Positions 11,061 through 23,816 of a stretch of DNA of 64,000 nt are shown here, one piece after another. The DNA comes from Saccharum officinarum. Lineage: Eukaryota > Streptophyta > Magnoliopsida > Poales > Poaceae. The stretch lies in assembly GCA_020631735.1 (NCBI GenBank), contig CM036215.1:16146346-16210345 (forward strand), read 5' to 3'. Position 1 is the stretch's first letter. Each line of letters opens with the position of its first letter. The translations under genes and the position numbers were made by a program. The notes beneath the pieces were generated by a model. The model searched no databases and was not told where the DNA came from. It saw only the letters and a program-made list of their open reading frames with translations.

Positions 11061-12630
11061 GATAACTAAGAAGGTAATGCGGAGTTGAGTTAGGAGAAGT
11101 TTTCACCGAGGGGCGAAGTATTGAGCCACCAATATGATCATAATGAATACAAAACAACCAAACACTGGATCAATCAATCACAAATATGAAAGTGATGACA
11201 CGAAGATTTATCCCGAGGTTCACGTGCTTGCCGGCACGCTAGTCCCCGTTGTGTCCCTCTTCACCACGTGGTTCGGTGGCTAATCGGTCTCACACCGAGC
11301 TCTCAAAAAGCGCCACAAGAACCTACCAAATGGCAAAAGGTTGCAATGACACGAGCAATTTACTAACGTTGCCTTTGGCGCTTCGCCGAGGTAGGCACAA
11401 GCCCTCACAATCACCAGAGGTGGCCAAGAACAATCACCAACTCTTGCCAATGCCCCAAGCTGCTCCAAGCCATCTAGGTGGCGGCAACCACCAAGAGAAA
11501 CAAGAATCCCGCAGCAAATCAACCACCAGTGCCAACTAGATGCAATCTCACAATATAAATGCACTTGGATCACTCAATCTCACTTCGAATATGCAAAGAA
11601 GCAAGAGAGATGAGTAGGAGGGGAGTTGCTTAGCTCAAAGTGCTCACAAGTATGTCAAATGCCAAGAGAGGAGCTTGAGCCGGCCAACAAGTATTTATAG
11701 ACGTACCCTTCGAATATAGCCGTTAGCACGAGATTCAGCAGCAGTCGCGCTGGTCGCGCGGACTGGACGTGCGAAGCTTGACCGACGCGCTGGTCCCGAA
11801 CTGACCGGACGCGCTGGTCAAGTCTAAGCAGTGCACAAATGAGACAGCGACCGGACGCGCTGTCGAACTGACCGGACGCCACAGTGCCAGCGTCCGGTTG
11901 GAGTCCAGTAAGCTCCCTCAACGACCGGACGCGTTCGTCGACAGTGACCGGATGCGCCACCGCGTCCGATCAAAAAGCTGAGACACGTGCAGACGCTGAA
12001 CACTGACCGGATGCGTCCGGTCAAACAGAGACCGCGTCCGGTCCAGCGTCTGATCACCACTGTGACCTCCGTTCGCCTCCGTTTCTTTTTTGACTTCCGG
12101 CATAGTGGAAAATAGTCGTTTCAACTCCTCGAAAACGCCTGAATCCGGCCTCGCAAGCTCGGCGGGAGGGAGAGAGTGACCCAAACCTTCTCTACCACTC
12201 AAACTCCACGCCTCGCAAAAGTGCTAACACCACCAAGTGATCACGTCATGTGCGAGTGTGTTAGCATTTTCACAATCATTTTTCGAGGCGTTATTAGTTC
12301 TATCCAAATGCATATGATTATGAAATGCACACCTAGAGGCACTTAGGAGTTCAATAGCCACGTCATTCCCCTCTTATAGTATGACTATCTATCCTATAAT
12401 GTAACCACACCCACTAGGTGTCTTGGTTACTAAAACATAACCCTTAAGCATATACCTTTGCCTTGATCACGTAGGGTTACGTCCAAATCCAAGTGTGGCC
12501 ATCATGATCACCATGTCCATCTTGTCACCAACCTTGGAATGTACTAATGCTCATATGCTACATACAACTTAGGCATAGAATTAGTACTTAGGCATTGTCA
12601 CTAATTACCAACACCAACATAGGACTTTCA
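11061..12630 (-). repeat. SIRE copia 3' LTR, truncated by the gap
   Basis: It corresponds to about 19480-21080 of the 5' LTR and ends CTTTCA at 12630. TATA box on the minus strand at 11692-11699. The GACCGGACGC-rich block is at about 11740-12060. It differs from the 5' LTR by scattered substitutions and small indels. Confidence 0.9.
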
Positions 12631-12644
12631 ATCTCCCCTTGTTG
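12631..12644 (-). other. Polypurine tract of the SIRE copia
   Basis: The minus strand reads CAACAAGGGGAGAT immediately before the 3' LTR, the expected primer site for plus-strand DNA synthesis. Confidence 0.8.
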
Positions 12645-13794
12645 ATAATTGGTGACAAACCTTTCACAAAGATATTATGATAAAATTTTGATTGAACCCA
12701 TGTCACATTGTCCAAGTATATTACCATGTGTAAGAATATGGACATGTGATCATGAATTCAAATTGATAGCAATGGCTCCCCTACATGTATGCTATATGTT
12801 TGGATTTAGGAAGCATACATGCTTAGATAGGAAAATATAGGAGCATTGACTATCAATAGGTGCTAAGTGTTTTAGATTATAGAGCTTTGAAGCGTGATAC
12901 CATCGGAGTAGCGATAAACACCATCTTAGCACCTTGTGTAGTTAGATACCACTTGGAAAGCACAAACATAACTAGAAACCTCGTGAGATCAACATTATAA
13001 GTAAGGCTCTAGTACCACTTTGAAAACATGAAGCAAGAAAAATCTAACTACTTCCTATTCATGCTAGTACCTCAAATACTATTCAAATTATACTAGCAAG
13101 TCACCACACAAGCAATGTATCGGAGAAAAAGAAATGCAAAACTATGCATCATACATATGAAGTGCACATGGAAATGCAACAATCATGCTTAAGAGCTTCC
13201 TCCCCCTACTTGTGTGCTCAAAAATTTTAATTGATCCCCTTCTTTTATCAATTCTCCCCTTTAGGTTTTCTCCCCCTTTAGAATCTATCTTTGTGAACAA
13301 CATTTTCTCCCCCTTTGGCACCAATAACCATAAGGGACCAATTTTAGATAGATTATTATGTTGAATTATGGGGTGAGAATCAAGTTTGTGATTCAACCTA
13401 GATTGCTTGCATAAATAAAATGCTTCGGTTTGATCCAAGTGCAAGCTTCTTCACACCTCACTAGAAGGGTTATCATGCACCATGTTGAAGCAAATATTTA
13501 GACAAGTGATCTAGATTAAACACTTAGGATCACAAGCTACTTAAACAAGTTATATGCTACCACTAGATCATACAAGACAAAGAAGCAATAGTGGCACCAT
13601 ATAAACTTCAAAATCATTTGATTTTCATGAATGAGCCTAGAACATGTAAATTATGACTAGATGCACTAAACGAGTCCTTAGTATAGAATGTATGACATGT
13701 CAACCAATTGTACCTTAGGGCTCGAAGGAGAGGCATGTCATATATGAGGTGCATCAACTCATGTTGGAGAAGTCAATTATGTTCAACTCATTCT
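12645..13794 (-). other. 3' non-coding region of the SIRE copia
   Basis: About 1.15 kb lies between the end of the pol frame and the polypurine tract. It is AT-rich with several CCCCTT/CCCCCTTT runs (about 13200-13320). Long 3' non-coding tracts, sometimes with an env-like ORF, are known in SIRE elements. The only long ORF here (13142-13444) has no recognisable domain, and I see no env-like gene. Confidence 0.6.
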
Positions 13795-14724
13795 TTAGCT
13801 TGTGAAATCTTTCTCATCAAGTGTCTTGGTGAATAGATCGACTAATTGATCTTCGGTGGCCACATTCTCAATTGCAATGTCACCCTTTTGTTGATGATCT
13901 CTAATAAAATGATGATGAACATCAATATGCTTTGTTCTTTGATGTTGAACCGGATTGTTGGTTAGCTTCACGACACTTTCATTATCATATAGCAATGGCA
14001 CATTCTTGAAATTGATTCCAAAATCCTTCAATGTTGCCTTCATCCACAAGATTTGTGCACAACAACTACCCGCGGCGATGTATTTGGCCTTGGCGGTAGA
14101 TAATGCAATACTATTTTGCTTCTTAGATGACCATGAGACAAGTGATCTTCCCAATAATTGACAAGTCCTGAAAGTGCTCTTTCTCTCCACTTTGTCATCG
14201 GCATAGTCGGAATCCGAATATCCAACTAGCTCAAAGCTTGCACCTTTGGGATACCATAATCCAACATCTTGTGTATGCTTTAAGTACCTCAATATTCTCT
14301 TTGTTGCCTTCGAATGACTTTCTCTTGGTGAGGCTTGAAATCTTATACACATGCATACACTAAACATCACATCGGGCCTTGATGCCGTCACATAGAGTAG
14401 GCTACCAATCATTGATCTATATAGCTTTTGATCCACCATGTTGCCATTCTTGTCACTATCCAAGCTTCCACTAGTGCTCATTGGAGTAGTGATTCCTTTT
14501 GCATCTTCCATACCAAACTTCTTTAGCATATCCTTTATGTATTTGGTTTGGCTTACAAATGTTCCTTCCTTCATTTGTTTGATTTGAAGTCCAAGAAAGA
14601 AACTAAGTTCACGAATCATTGACATTTCAAATTCCATTGCCATCATTTTCCCAAACTCATCACAATAATCTTGATTGGTTGAACCGAATATGATATCATC
14701 AACATATATTTGCAACACAAACAA
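13795..14724 (-). pseudogene. Copia reverse transcriptase (C-terminal part) and RNase H
   Basis: The 309-aa reading frame starts within the RT palm: YVDD at residues 7-10, then FFLGLQI (42-48) and the connection region, then an RNase H domain with GYSDSDYADD (168-177), SWSSKKQ (197-203) and LYDNES (245-250). The family motif STAEAEY reads STAKAKY (209-215), so the catalytic glutamate is replaced by lysine. The end (DLFTKTLDE) is the normal C-terminus of copia pol. A frameshift of about 30 bp upstream separates it from the rest of RT. It would convert element RNA to DNA in the virus-like particle if intact. Confidence 0.93.
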
Positions 14725-14758
14725 GTCTTTCCCAATCTTCTTGGTAAAGAGAGTAGTA

Positions 14759-15088
14759 TCACTTTGCCCATGACAAATCCTTTGGATAGCAAGAATCTCT
14801 TAATCTTTCATACCATGCTCTAGGTGCTTGCTTCAATCCATACAAAACTTTTCTCAATTTGTAGACATGATTGGGTTTCTTGTCATCTTCAAAACCGGGA
14901 GGTTGCTCCACATACACCTCTTCTTGAATGTACCCATTGAGAAATACACTCTTCACATCTATTTGATATAGCTTGATATTGTGAGCACAAGCATAGGCAA
15001 GTAAGATCCTAATTGCTTCCAATCTTGCAACCGGGGCATAAGTTTCACCAAAGTCAAGATCCTCTATTTGTGTGCAGCCTTGAGCCAC
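14759..15088 (-). pseudogene. Copia reverse transcriptase, N-terminal part
   Basis: The 109-aa frame carries DFGETYAPVARLEAIRILLA, DVKSVFLNGYIQEEVYVEQP and LYGLKQAPRAWYERL, the fingers and palm motifs of copia RT (RVT_2). The first RT aspartate lies in the DVKSVFLNG motif. It breaks into another frame at both ends: upstream near 15090-15350 and downstream before the YVDD frame. Confidence 0.92.
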
Positions 15089-15351
15089 TAGTCTTGCTTT
15101 GTTCCTTAATACTATCCCATATTAATCTTGCTTGTTGCGAAAGACCCATCTTGTTCCAATGATATTGTGATCCTTAGGCCTCTCAACTAGTTCCTATACT
15201 TCATTTCTCTTGAAGTTGTTGAGCTCTTCATGCATCGCATTTACCCAATCCGATCTCTCAATGCTTTATCAATGTCCTTGGGTTCTTCCATTGATACAAA
15301 AGAAGTGTGAGCACAAAATGATGCTAATCTTGATCTAGTTTGAACTCCCCT

Positions 15352-15811
15352 TTATATGTCACCAATGATGAAATCTAATGGATGGTCTCTTGCAATGTTA
15401 GTTGGTTGAAGCACTTGGACTTGATTGCTTGGATGTTGATGTTGATCATGAGTTGGAGATGATGAACTAGCCACTTGTTGATCTTGTTGCACTTGAGATG
15501 ATGTGCTAGTTTGATTTTGCATTAGAGAACCACTAGCTTGTGTAATTGGACTTTGGAGCACTTGATCTTTGTTGTCATCCACATCAATCACTTGCTTTGG
15601 CCTAATGTCACCAATGTCCATTTCTTTTAGCATTACTCAATTGAGTTCCTCTCACATCATCTAAGTTTTCTTCTTCATCTTGAGAGCCATTTGTTTCATC
15701 AAACTCAACATCATGTACTTCTTCAAGTTGTCCACTAGCTAGGTTATACTCTATAAGCTTTGCTAGTAGTTGAGTAACCAAGTAAGAATCCTTCATCACA
15801 TTTCTTCTCAA
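15352..15811 (-). pseudogene. Copia pol linker between integrase and RT
   Basis: Two overlapping frames (15608-15811 and 15352-15633) cover the low-complexity linker typical of copia pol: acidic residues, then Q/S-rich stretches such as SSSSPTHDQHQHPSNQVQ, then DHPLDFIIGDI, which in the family leads into RT. The frames differ, so a frameshift lies in the overlap. No enzymatic role is expected. Confidence 0.75.
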
Positions 15812-15919
15812 ACTTGCTCAATCTAGTGCCTTTCTTCAAGATGTAGCATTTACAACCAAATACCCGAAAGTATGCAATGTTGGGCTTTCTTCCATTCAAG
15901 ATCTCATATGGTGTCTTCT

Positions 15920-16945
15920 CTAGGAACTTGTGGCAATAGAATCAGTTGCTATAGAAGCAAGCAGTGTTGATTGCTTCGCCCAAAATGAATGACTCACATT
16001 ATACTCATTCAACATTGATCTTGCCATATCAATTAAGGTTCTATTCTTCCTCTCAACTAGGCCATTTGATTGAGGTGTATACTTGGCCGAGAATTGATGC
16101 TTGATTCCAAGCTCATCACATAGCTCATCAACTCTTGTGTTTCTAAACTCACTTCCATTGTCACTTCTCACTTTCTTGATTATGGTCTCAAACTCATTTT
16201 GCACTCTCTTGATGAACTTCTTGAATATGTCAAATACATCACTCTTGTCCATAAGAAAGAATACCCATGTGTATCTAGTGAAATCATCCACAATCACAAA
16301 GCCATACTTGTTGCCACCAATGCTTGTGTTTGTAGTTGGTCCAAATAGATCCATGTGCAACAACTCAAATGTCTTGGAAGTACTCATAATGCTCTTCAAT
16401 GGATGAGTGTTGCCCACTTGCTTTCTGGCTTGACATGCACTACATAGCTTATCCTTCTCAAATGTGACATCCTTCAAGCCTCTAACTAAGTCATGCTTCA
16501 CTAACATGTTCAATTGCTTCATGCCAACATGACCAAGTCTTCTATGCCATAACCAACCCATACTTGATTTGGTGAGCAAGCATGTTGAAAGTTGAGTGTC
16601 ACTAGCATTGAAATCAACCAAGTATAGATTCTCATATCTAAAGCCCTTGAAGATCAAATTGGAACCATCAACACTAACTATCTCCACATCATCAACACCA
16701 AATATGTACTTGAAACCAAGATCACATAATTGAGCAACCGAGAGAAGATTGAAGTTCAACTTTTCAACTAAGAGAACATTGGAAATGTTATGATCATTTG
16801 AGATTGCAATCCTTCCAAGAGCCTTTACATCACCCTTGCTATTGTCACCAAATGTGATGCTATCAATGCCACTATCATTTGATTTGAGAGAGTTGAACAT
16901 TCTTGAATCACCGGTCATATGTTGAGAGCACCCACTATCAAGCAC
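15920..16945 (-). pseudogene. Copia protease (C-terminal part) and integrase
   Basis: The 341-aa frame begins at the protease active site (DSGCS, residues 3-7). It continues into the GAG-pre-integrase zinc finger (H134, H139, C168, C171) and the integrase core with D199 (LHMDLFGP), D262 (RSDNGSEF) and E298 (VERKNRT), a DD35E triad with correct spacing. All catalytic residues are present. The frame is lost after FWAKQST near 15960. Integrase would insert the cDNA into the host genome. The start codon is only the first Met of a frame that in life is part of a gag-pol polyprotein. Confidence 0.93.
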
Positions 16946-17030
16946 CCAATGCCTTCCTCCGGCCTTGTAATTTATCTACAAAATAAATTAATGTCTTTTA
17001 GGTATCCATACTTGCTTAGGTCCTTGGAGG

Positions 17031-17624
17031 TTAGTAACTAAGCTCTTTGGTACCCAAATGACCTTTTCTTTGAACCCACAATTGGTGTACCAACAAACTT
17101 AGCTTGCACACCCTTCTCACCCTGGTAAGAACATAACAAGAATCAAAAGGAATATAATCTATTTTAGCATGAAACTTGTTCTTGTTCTTGTTCATTTTAT
17201 TACAATTAATCTCTAGATGCCCAACTTGCTTGCATCTATTGCAATAACGACCATTGCTCTTCACAAAGCAAGGCTTTGGAGTAGCAAAGGCTGCCTTGCC
17301 CTTCTTGGGAGTATAGCCCAAACCCTCTTTGTTGAGAGAGAACCTTTGGCTACCCAAACATTTTAGCAAGCGGGTATCCCCACCATAGGCATTGCCTAAT
17401 GCGCAGATGAGATCATCCACCTCTCTCTTGAGAGTCTCATTCTCAACCACAAGTGATGAATCACTAGTAGTAGAGATAGAGTTGGTTGTGGTGGATGATG
17501 ATGAGCTACATGAAGCATTAGTAGGACCAACAAATAAAGAATCATCAATAATATCACATGTTAGTCCAATATCACAAGTGACAATCAATTGCTCCTCCTT
17601 AGCTTCCTTTATGAACTTCTCCAA
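17031..17624 (-). pseudogene. Gag-pol junction region with zinc knuckle
   Basis: The 197-aa frame has a Ser/Thr-rich stretch (about 38-58), a short heptad-like region (ENETLKREVDDLI) and a CCHC zinc knuckle, CNRCKQVGHLEINC. A second knuckle far downstream of the gag one is a known trait of Opie/Ji-type SIRE elements. It lies between the gag frame and the protease and would have been continuous with both. Confidence 0.8.
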
Positions 17625-17737
17625 CTTGAGGTCCTTTTCCTTGATGAGCTCAAGTAGAGTGGAGTGGGCTTCCTTAAGCCTAGTGTGAGCAACTTCAAGG
17701 TCCTCGTGGTCTTCCTTTAGATACTCACGAGAGGCCT

Positions 17738-19169
17738 CTAACTCATCAAAGGATTTCCTAAGAGATTTGAGCTCTTGTTCAATTCCTTTGCACTCCTTAC
17801 TCTTTTGAGAGCTACAAGCTCTTCCATCAAGGCATCATTTTCATTGCTCTTGGCAATGAGCTTTTGTTCCAAGATTTTGTATTTCTTGGTGGTTCTCTTG
17901 TAGCCCTTGCTCATTTGATCTATTATGTCCAATAGATCATCCTTGGAGTAGTCCTCATCCTCCTCATCATCACTCCTATAACCATCACTAGCACAAGAGT
18001 CATCATCACTATCATCATATTTTACCTTGGTAGGTTTATCTATAAGGCATGTCGATGTAGTGTCGAAGATGGATGGCTTGTTGGAGAGGGCGATGCTTGC
18101 AATGGCTCGCCGAGTGGTCCTTTCATCATCACTAGAGCTTGCATCATCATCACTATCCGAGTTGTAACTATCCCAAGTGACCACATAACCACCATCCTTC
18201 TTCTTGTTGTTGAATGTGAAGCTCTTCTTTGCTTTCTTCTCCTTTCTTTCTTCTTGAGCTTCAAGTCCCCATTATGAAATCTCTTATCTTCATAGGGGCA
18301 ATCTGCCACTATGTGATCGGGGCTATTGCAATTATAGCAAAGGGCCTTTGCCATCATAGTGTCTCTCCTCTTCCTTGCCCCATATCCTTTCTTCTTCATG
18401 AACCTTCCCATCTTGTGCACTAGGAGGGCCATGGTCTCATCATCGAATGGATCATCATCATCGCTCTCCACCTTGCTCTTGCCCTTAGAAGATGAAGCCT
18501 TGAATGCAATGGGCTTCTCTTGCTTGACTTTGGTCTCCTTCTTCTCTTCTACCTCATCTTCATCATCATTGTATTGGGCATCGGTCATGATATCTCCAAG
18601 CACATCGGTTGGTTTGACTTTGTCCAATCCCTCTCTAAAGATCATTCTTCTCAAGGTAGCAAACTTCTTGGGTAAACACATCAAGAACTTGTGTGAGAAG
18701 TCCTTGTCCTCAACCTTCTCCCCAAGCCCCTTGAGATCATTGACAATGACTTAGAGCCTATAGAACATCTTCGGGATGGATTCATCATCCTTCATCTTGA
18801 AAGTGGAGAACTTGTCCTTGAGCATATATAGTTTGGCACTTTTTACCATTGAAGTGCCTTCATATGTTTCTTCAAGCCTTATCCAGAGCTCATTTGCCTT
18901 TTCAAGATCTTTGATTTGCTCAAATACTTTGTCATCAATAGCACGGTAGATTATGTCAAGTGCCGCCGTGTTGCATTGTTTGTTATGCGATCATTGGGAG
19001 TGAGATTTTCCTAATCAAGAATGATGTATCCTTCTTTAGTCACATCCCAAACCTTCTCATGTATATTGCCTAGGTATTACTTCATCTTCCTTTTCCAATG
19101 ATCAAAGGAAGAGACACCATCAAAGAATGGAGGCTTGCCATTAACATGATTGAACATAACTTGAGCCAT
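17738..19169 (-). pseudogene. Copia gag, broken
   Basis: The gag ATG is at 19167-19169 (MAQVMFNHVNGKP, then PFFDG and FDHWKRKM, the usual UBN2-type gag start), but stops interrupt it between 19090 and 18690. The frame at 18040-18684 carries a CCHC knuckle (CYNCNSPDHIVADC) after an acidic, Lys-rich segment. The frame at 17738-18184 is a very acidic region (SDSDDDASSSDDE) followed by a predicted coiled coil. Gag forms the particle and binds element RNA. At least two frameshifts are needed to join the pieces. Confidence 0.88.
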
Positions 19170-19208
19170 CTTGCACCGAGGTTGTTAAGCCTCGCAAATG
19201 GTAACCAT

Positions 19209-19221
19209 GGCTTTGATACCA
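19209..19221 (-). other. Primer-binding site of the SIRE copia
   Basis: The minus strand reads TGGTATCAAAGCC, complementary to the 3' end of initiator-Met tRNA with one mismatch to the usual TGGTATCAGAGC, two bases from the LTR. Confidence 0.85.
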
Positions 19222-19223
19222 CT

Positions 19224-21080
19224 TGAAAGGTCTTGATGGCTAGAGGGGGGTGAATAGCCTTTTAAAATTTCTACAAAGACAAGCTAAACAAGTTTATCAA
19301 TATAACAAGTAGCGAGATGTGAGTTTTGCTTAGCCTATGGGGTGTTTGCAAGCCACCTAACCAATTCATAATTCTAGTATATTTGCACTCAACCGCACAA
19401 GTCAAACCGAGAAGGTAACAACAACTACAACTAGCAAGCTACACAAAGGAGCTACTCTAGCAAAGCTAACTAGCTAGCAAAGATAACTAAGAAGGTAATG
19501 CGGAGTTGAGTTAGGAGAGTTTTACCGAGGGGCGAAGTATTGAGCCAACCAATATGATCAACAATGAATACCAAAACAACCGAACACCGGGATCAATCAA
19601 TCATAATATAAAAGTGATGACACAAAGATTTATCCCGAGGTTCACGTGCTTGCCGGCACGCTAGACCCCGTTGTGTCCCTCTTCACCACGTGGTTCAGTG
19701 GCTAATCGGTCTCACAACGAGCCTCTCAAAAGGCACCATAAGAACCTACCAAATGTTAAAAGGTTGCAATGACATGAGCAATTTATTAACGTTGCCTTTA
19801 GCGCTTCGCCGAGATAGGCACAAGCCCCTCACAATCACTGGAGGTGGCTAAGAACAACCACCAACTCTTGCCAATGCCTCCAAGCTGCTCCAAGCCGTCT
19901 AGGTGGTGGCAACCACCAAGAGAAACAAGAATCCCGTAGCAAATCAACCACCAAGTGCCAACTAGATGCAATCTCACAATACAAATGCACTTGGATCACT
20001 CAATCTCACTTTGAATATGCAAAGAAGCAAGAGAGATGAGTGAGAGGGGAGTTGCTTAGCTCAAAGTGCTCACAATTATGTCAAATGTCCAAGAGTAGGA
20101 GCCTTGAGCCAGCCAACGAGTATTTATAGACGTACCCCTTCAAATATAGCCGTTAAGCACGAGATTCAGCAGCAGTCGCGCTGACCAGACGCGCTGGTCG
20201 CGTGGACCGGACGCGTGAAGCTTGACCGAACGCGCTGGTCTCGTAACTGACCGGACGCGCTGGTCAAGTCTGAGCAGTGCACAAACAAGACAACGACCGG
20301 ACGCGCTGTCGAACTGACCGGACGCCACAGTGCCAGCGTCCGGTTGGAGTCTAGTAAGCTCCCTCAACTACCGGACGCATCTGGTCAATAGTGACCGGAC
20401 GTGCCACCGCATCCGATCAAAAAGCTGAGACACGCGCAGACACTGAACACTGACCGGACGTGTCCGATCAAACAGAGACCGCGTTCGGTCCAGCATCCGA
20501 TCACCACTGTGACCTCCATTCGCCTCCGTTTCTTTTCTGACTTCCGGCGTAGTGGAAAATAGTCGTTTCAACTCCTCGAAAACGTCTGAATCCAGCCTCG
20601 CAAGCTCAGCGGGAGGGAGAGAGTGACCCAAACCCTCTCTACCGCTCAAACTCCAACGCCATCACAAAAGTGCTAACACCACCAAGTGATCACGTCATGT
20701 GCGAGTGTGTTAGCATTTTCACAATCATTTTTTGAGGCGTTATTAGTTCTATCCAAATGCATATGATTATGAAATGCACACCTAGAGGCACTTAGGAGTT
20801 CAATAGCCACGTCATTCTCCTCTTTATAGTACGACTATCTATCCTATAATGTGACCACACCACTAGGTGTCTTGGTTACTAAAACACAACCCTTAAGCAT
20901 ATACCTTTGCCTTGATCATACAGGGTTATGTCCAAATCCAAGTGTGGCCATCATGATCAGCATGTCCATCTTGCCACCAACCTTGGAATGTACTAATCCT
21001 CATATGCTACATACAACTTAGGCATAGGATTAGTACTTAGGCATTGTCACTAATTACCAACACCAAACATAGAACTTTCA
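19224..21080 (-). repeat. SIRE copia 5' LTR (1857 bp)
   Basis: TGAAAG to CTTTCA. TATA box on the minus strand at 20121-20128 followed by a GACCGGACGC / GCGTCCGGTC-rich transcribed part (about 20170-20500). Duplicate of 93-1951. ORFs at 20140-20649 on the minus strand are translations of that repeat-rich part and not genes. Confidence 0.92.
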
Positions 21081-22462
21081 GCCGTCTTGCTGATGGCCGC
21101 CGGGCGCACGTGCCGGGTGCCTCGGGTCATCCCCGACCGAGCCTAGGTGTTGACTAAATATCGTCGGCAGTCCACCAAGAGGTATGCCCATGATGGTAGA
21201 TTGATCGGAGAGGTGCACGTGAACAGGAGCAAGATGGTGACAGAGACACAAGATTAGACAGGTTCAAGCCATCAGCTCGACGTAATACCCTAGTCCTGTG
21301 CTCTGTCGGTTTGTATTGGCTATCGTATGATATTGAATGTGTTTCGAGGGGCCCCCTACCCGCCTTATATAGTCCGGAGGGTAAGATTACATACCGATCA
21401 GGTCTAAGTCTAATTGGATAAGTTACAATCTTTACAGGGAATTAAGCATTTAGCATATCCTCACAGATTCTATGTTATCTTGAGGATATCGTCAGGATGC
21501 CTTGCGGCGTGCGCCGAGCAGTGTCGTGCGACACAAGTCTTCATCTTTTGGGCTGGACCGTCCCTGGTGATGCGGCCCATGTCTTGCGCCGTGGGTACCT
21601 AGGGTTGGGCCCCCCACACTAGGGCACCCACAAGTGCGGCCAGCTGCTGGTGGTGGTCACATCCTGCCACTCGCCACCGGCTCCCACCCCGATGGCCAGA
21701 ATCGACTGGCCTAGGCTCCCCTCCCCTATGGTGCAAATGCATGTTTCAAGTGTTTCTATCGTTTTAGAGGTGTGTTGCAATTGTTTTATAGGAATGTTGC
21801 AAAAGTAGACCAGGGATGTTTGCACATTTGCATATGTTGCATGTGTTTTAAAGGCATGTCGCAAGCATTTGTTTAAAATGTTTCATTTGTTCTAGACGTA
21901 TGTTGTAAGCATATCGAATGTTGCATATGTTTCACACATATGCTGTAACATTATGTTCCAAATGTTTCAGCTGTTTTAGTCTTATGTTGCAGTAAGTGTT
22001 TTCATGTTGCAAGTGTTTAATCTTGATGTTGCATATGTTTCACATATATGTTGCATATGTATGTTCTGAATGTTTTATTTCCTTTAGACGTATGCTGATT
22101 CAAGTGTTTCCATGTTGAAGTGTTTCATGTTTTAGAGATACGTTCAGAGAGTCATGGGGACACAACCCGGGCGCTAGGGGATGGGGCACGACAAGGTGGG
22201 GGACCTGCGGAAGGGGCGCGCTGGGGCTAGGAGATGGGGACATGCGGCGCCCTGGGGGTTGCGAATGGGGCACGCAGTGCACCAGGGGCTACGAACGGGG
22301 CGGGCTGGGGCCGGCACGCGCTGCGCTTGTGGACGGGCGTGCTGTGGGAAGGCTAGGGCGAGTCACTCGAATCGGACAGACTCCTATGGATCATATCGTA
22401 TGGGTGGGGAGCTGCGTCCAGATGCGTTGCTGGGCTAGACGTTCGAACCCTAGTACCTCCCT
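21081..22462. repeat. Dispersed repeat with TGTTGCA/TGTTTCA motifs (copy 2), holding a solo LTR
   Basis: Counterpart of 1952-3335. The motif run is at about 21732-22137 and the G-rich tail reaches about 22442. Confidence 0.6.
21148..21618 (-). repeat. Solo LTR of a gypsy-type element (471 bp, copy 2)
   Basis: Counterpart of 2020-2491 with the same CTAGG target duplication (21143-21147 and 21619-21623). It is one base shorter because of a G-run length difference. Confidence 0.85.
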
Positions 22463-22590
22463 ATATATTAATTAAGATATATAAGTAGATAACCATTTTG
22501 GTTTTGGTGCGTCATTCCTACTTGTGAGACATGACATCTTCCTCCCCATTATAGTCCACTAGCCAAGTCATTTTATCCCACACACACCCA

Positions 22591-23816
22591 ATATATAAAG
22601 TATTCGACGCGCATACGAACCCTTCCCTGCCCCCGCGTTGCTCTCCGTACGAGCGACACAGGCGGCTACCACCTCCAGCCACCAGCGCCGCCCCTCCCCA
22701 CCTCTCCCAGCGCCTCGCCACCGCTAGAGGCGGCCACCGGAAGCCCGGGCGGCTCCCAAGGATGGCGGCGGCGGGGATCTCACCCTTCCCTGGATCTGTT
22801 TTTAGGGAGGAGGCGCCGATGGTGTCTCATCCCTCCCTGAGGCGTCATTTCAGAAGCACATGCTTAGTTAGTCTATGGCGGCGACAAGTGCTTTGGCGAG
22901 GAGGGTGGAGGCCTAGCTGAAGATTCAAGTTTGCGGTGTCCACAGTGGAGGAACGGTTAGGAGGAGAGCGATTGAAGGGCCTCACATCTGTTTGGCAGTA
23001 GTTGCGCCCACGAAGATGGCGAGGAGGCTGTCGTGGGCGGCACCCACGAAATTGGCAAGGAGGCCGGCGTGGGAGGTGGTGGTCAGTAGATCTGCGTTGC
23101 CGAGGTGACCTGCATGGTTTGGCAGCGAGTGGTCCCGCTCAGCGGCGGCCGTTCTGGCGCAAGGGGTTTTCTGACTAGTAGCTGGAGGACCCTTGTGGCA
23201 CTTTCTATCGATGTGCAGCTAGGTTGCTGGAAACTTCAGTGTGCGCGTTTGGATCTCGGTGGAGGGGATCGGCTTGGTGAGCGCCAAAGACAGCTGCTCA
23301 TGCGTCGGTTTAGCAGCTTGCAGCGGACTTCGGCGGCTAGCCCTGCTTGGTGGTGGCTAGTCCGGTTTGGTACATCGTCTTCACAGGCGGCGCAAGCGGA
23401 TCCGATTGCGGGAGGGCTACGCGGCACGCAGCGATTGACGGCGGCTAGCCCTGCTTGGCAGCAGGCTAGCTTGATGTGGGTCATCGTCGGCGACGACGGC
23501 GCGAGTGGTGATGATGGTGCTTTCGCCCTGACGTCCTTGTCGTCCGGGGTTTTTGGCAGTGCAGTGTGGTGACCTGCAGATGTGTGTGAGTTGGTGGTGT
23601 TTCTTTTTTCTGAGTTGTGCTTCGGCTTTGTGCAGTTTGTGTTAATGTCCCAATTCGACCGACCAGAGTTGTTTTGTTCCTTCTGTCGAGTTTGTTTTCC
23701 GACATGGTTGTTGCTTGCGGTTGTATCGTTGTGCCCATTTTGGGCTTTCTTCTTTTAATGTAATCGACAGCTCTCCTGTTGGTTCATTTAAATAAAAAAA
23801 AATATATAAAGTATTC
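22591..23816 (+). mobile_element. L1-type non-LTR retroposon, insert 22606-23801 (copy 2)
   Basis: Counterpart of 3464-4690, with the same 15-bp target duplications (22591-22605 and 23802-23816). A one-base difference in a G run lengthens the chance ORF to 155 aa here, which argues that the ORF is not under selection. Confidence 0.75.

Larger units (their letters stand above)
11061..21080 (-). mobile_element. SIRE/Maximus-type Ty1-copia retrotransposon, decayed, left LTR clipped
   Basis: On the minus strand the order is 5' LTR (19224-21080), primer-binding site (19209-19221), gag, protease-integrase, reverse transcriptase-RNase H, polypurine tract (12631-12644), 3' LTR (12630 leftwards into the gap). 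Integrase before RT defines copia. The YVDDIIFGST and SFFLGLQIKQ motifs and the large gag with two zinc knuckles fit the SIRE/Maximus (Opie/Ji) lineage. The polyprotein is split by several frameshifts and stops, so it is not autonomous. The two LTRs differ at many positions, so it is older than the Tekay element at 37.8 kb. The right flank begins GCCGT; the left target duplication is lost in the gap. Confidence 0.93.

Noticed and set aside
10842..11157. ORFs spanning the N run
   Set aside because: Their middle is unknown sequence across an assembly gap.
12645..13794. Env-like gene in the SIRE copia
   Set aside because: No long frame, signal peptide or membrane segment pattern in the place where some SIRE elements carry one.
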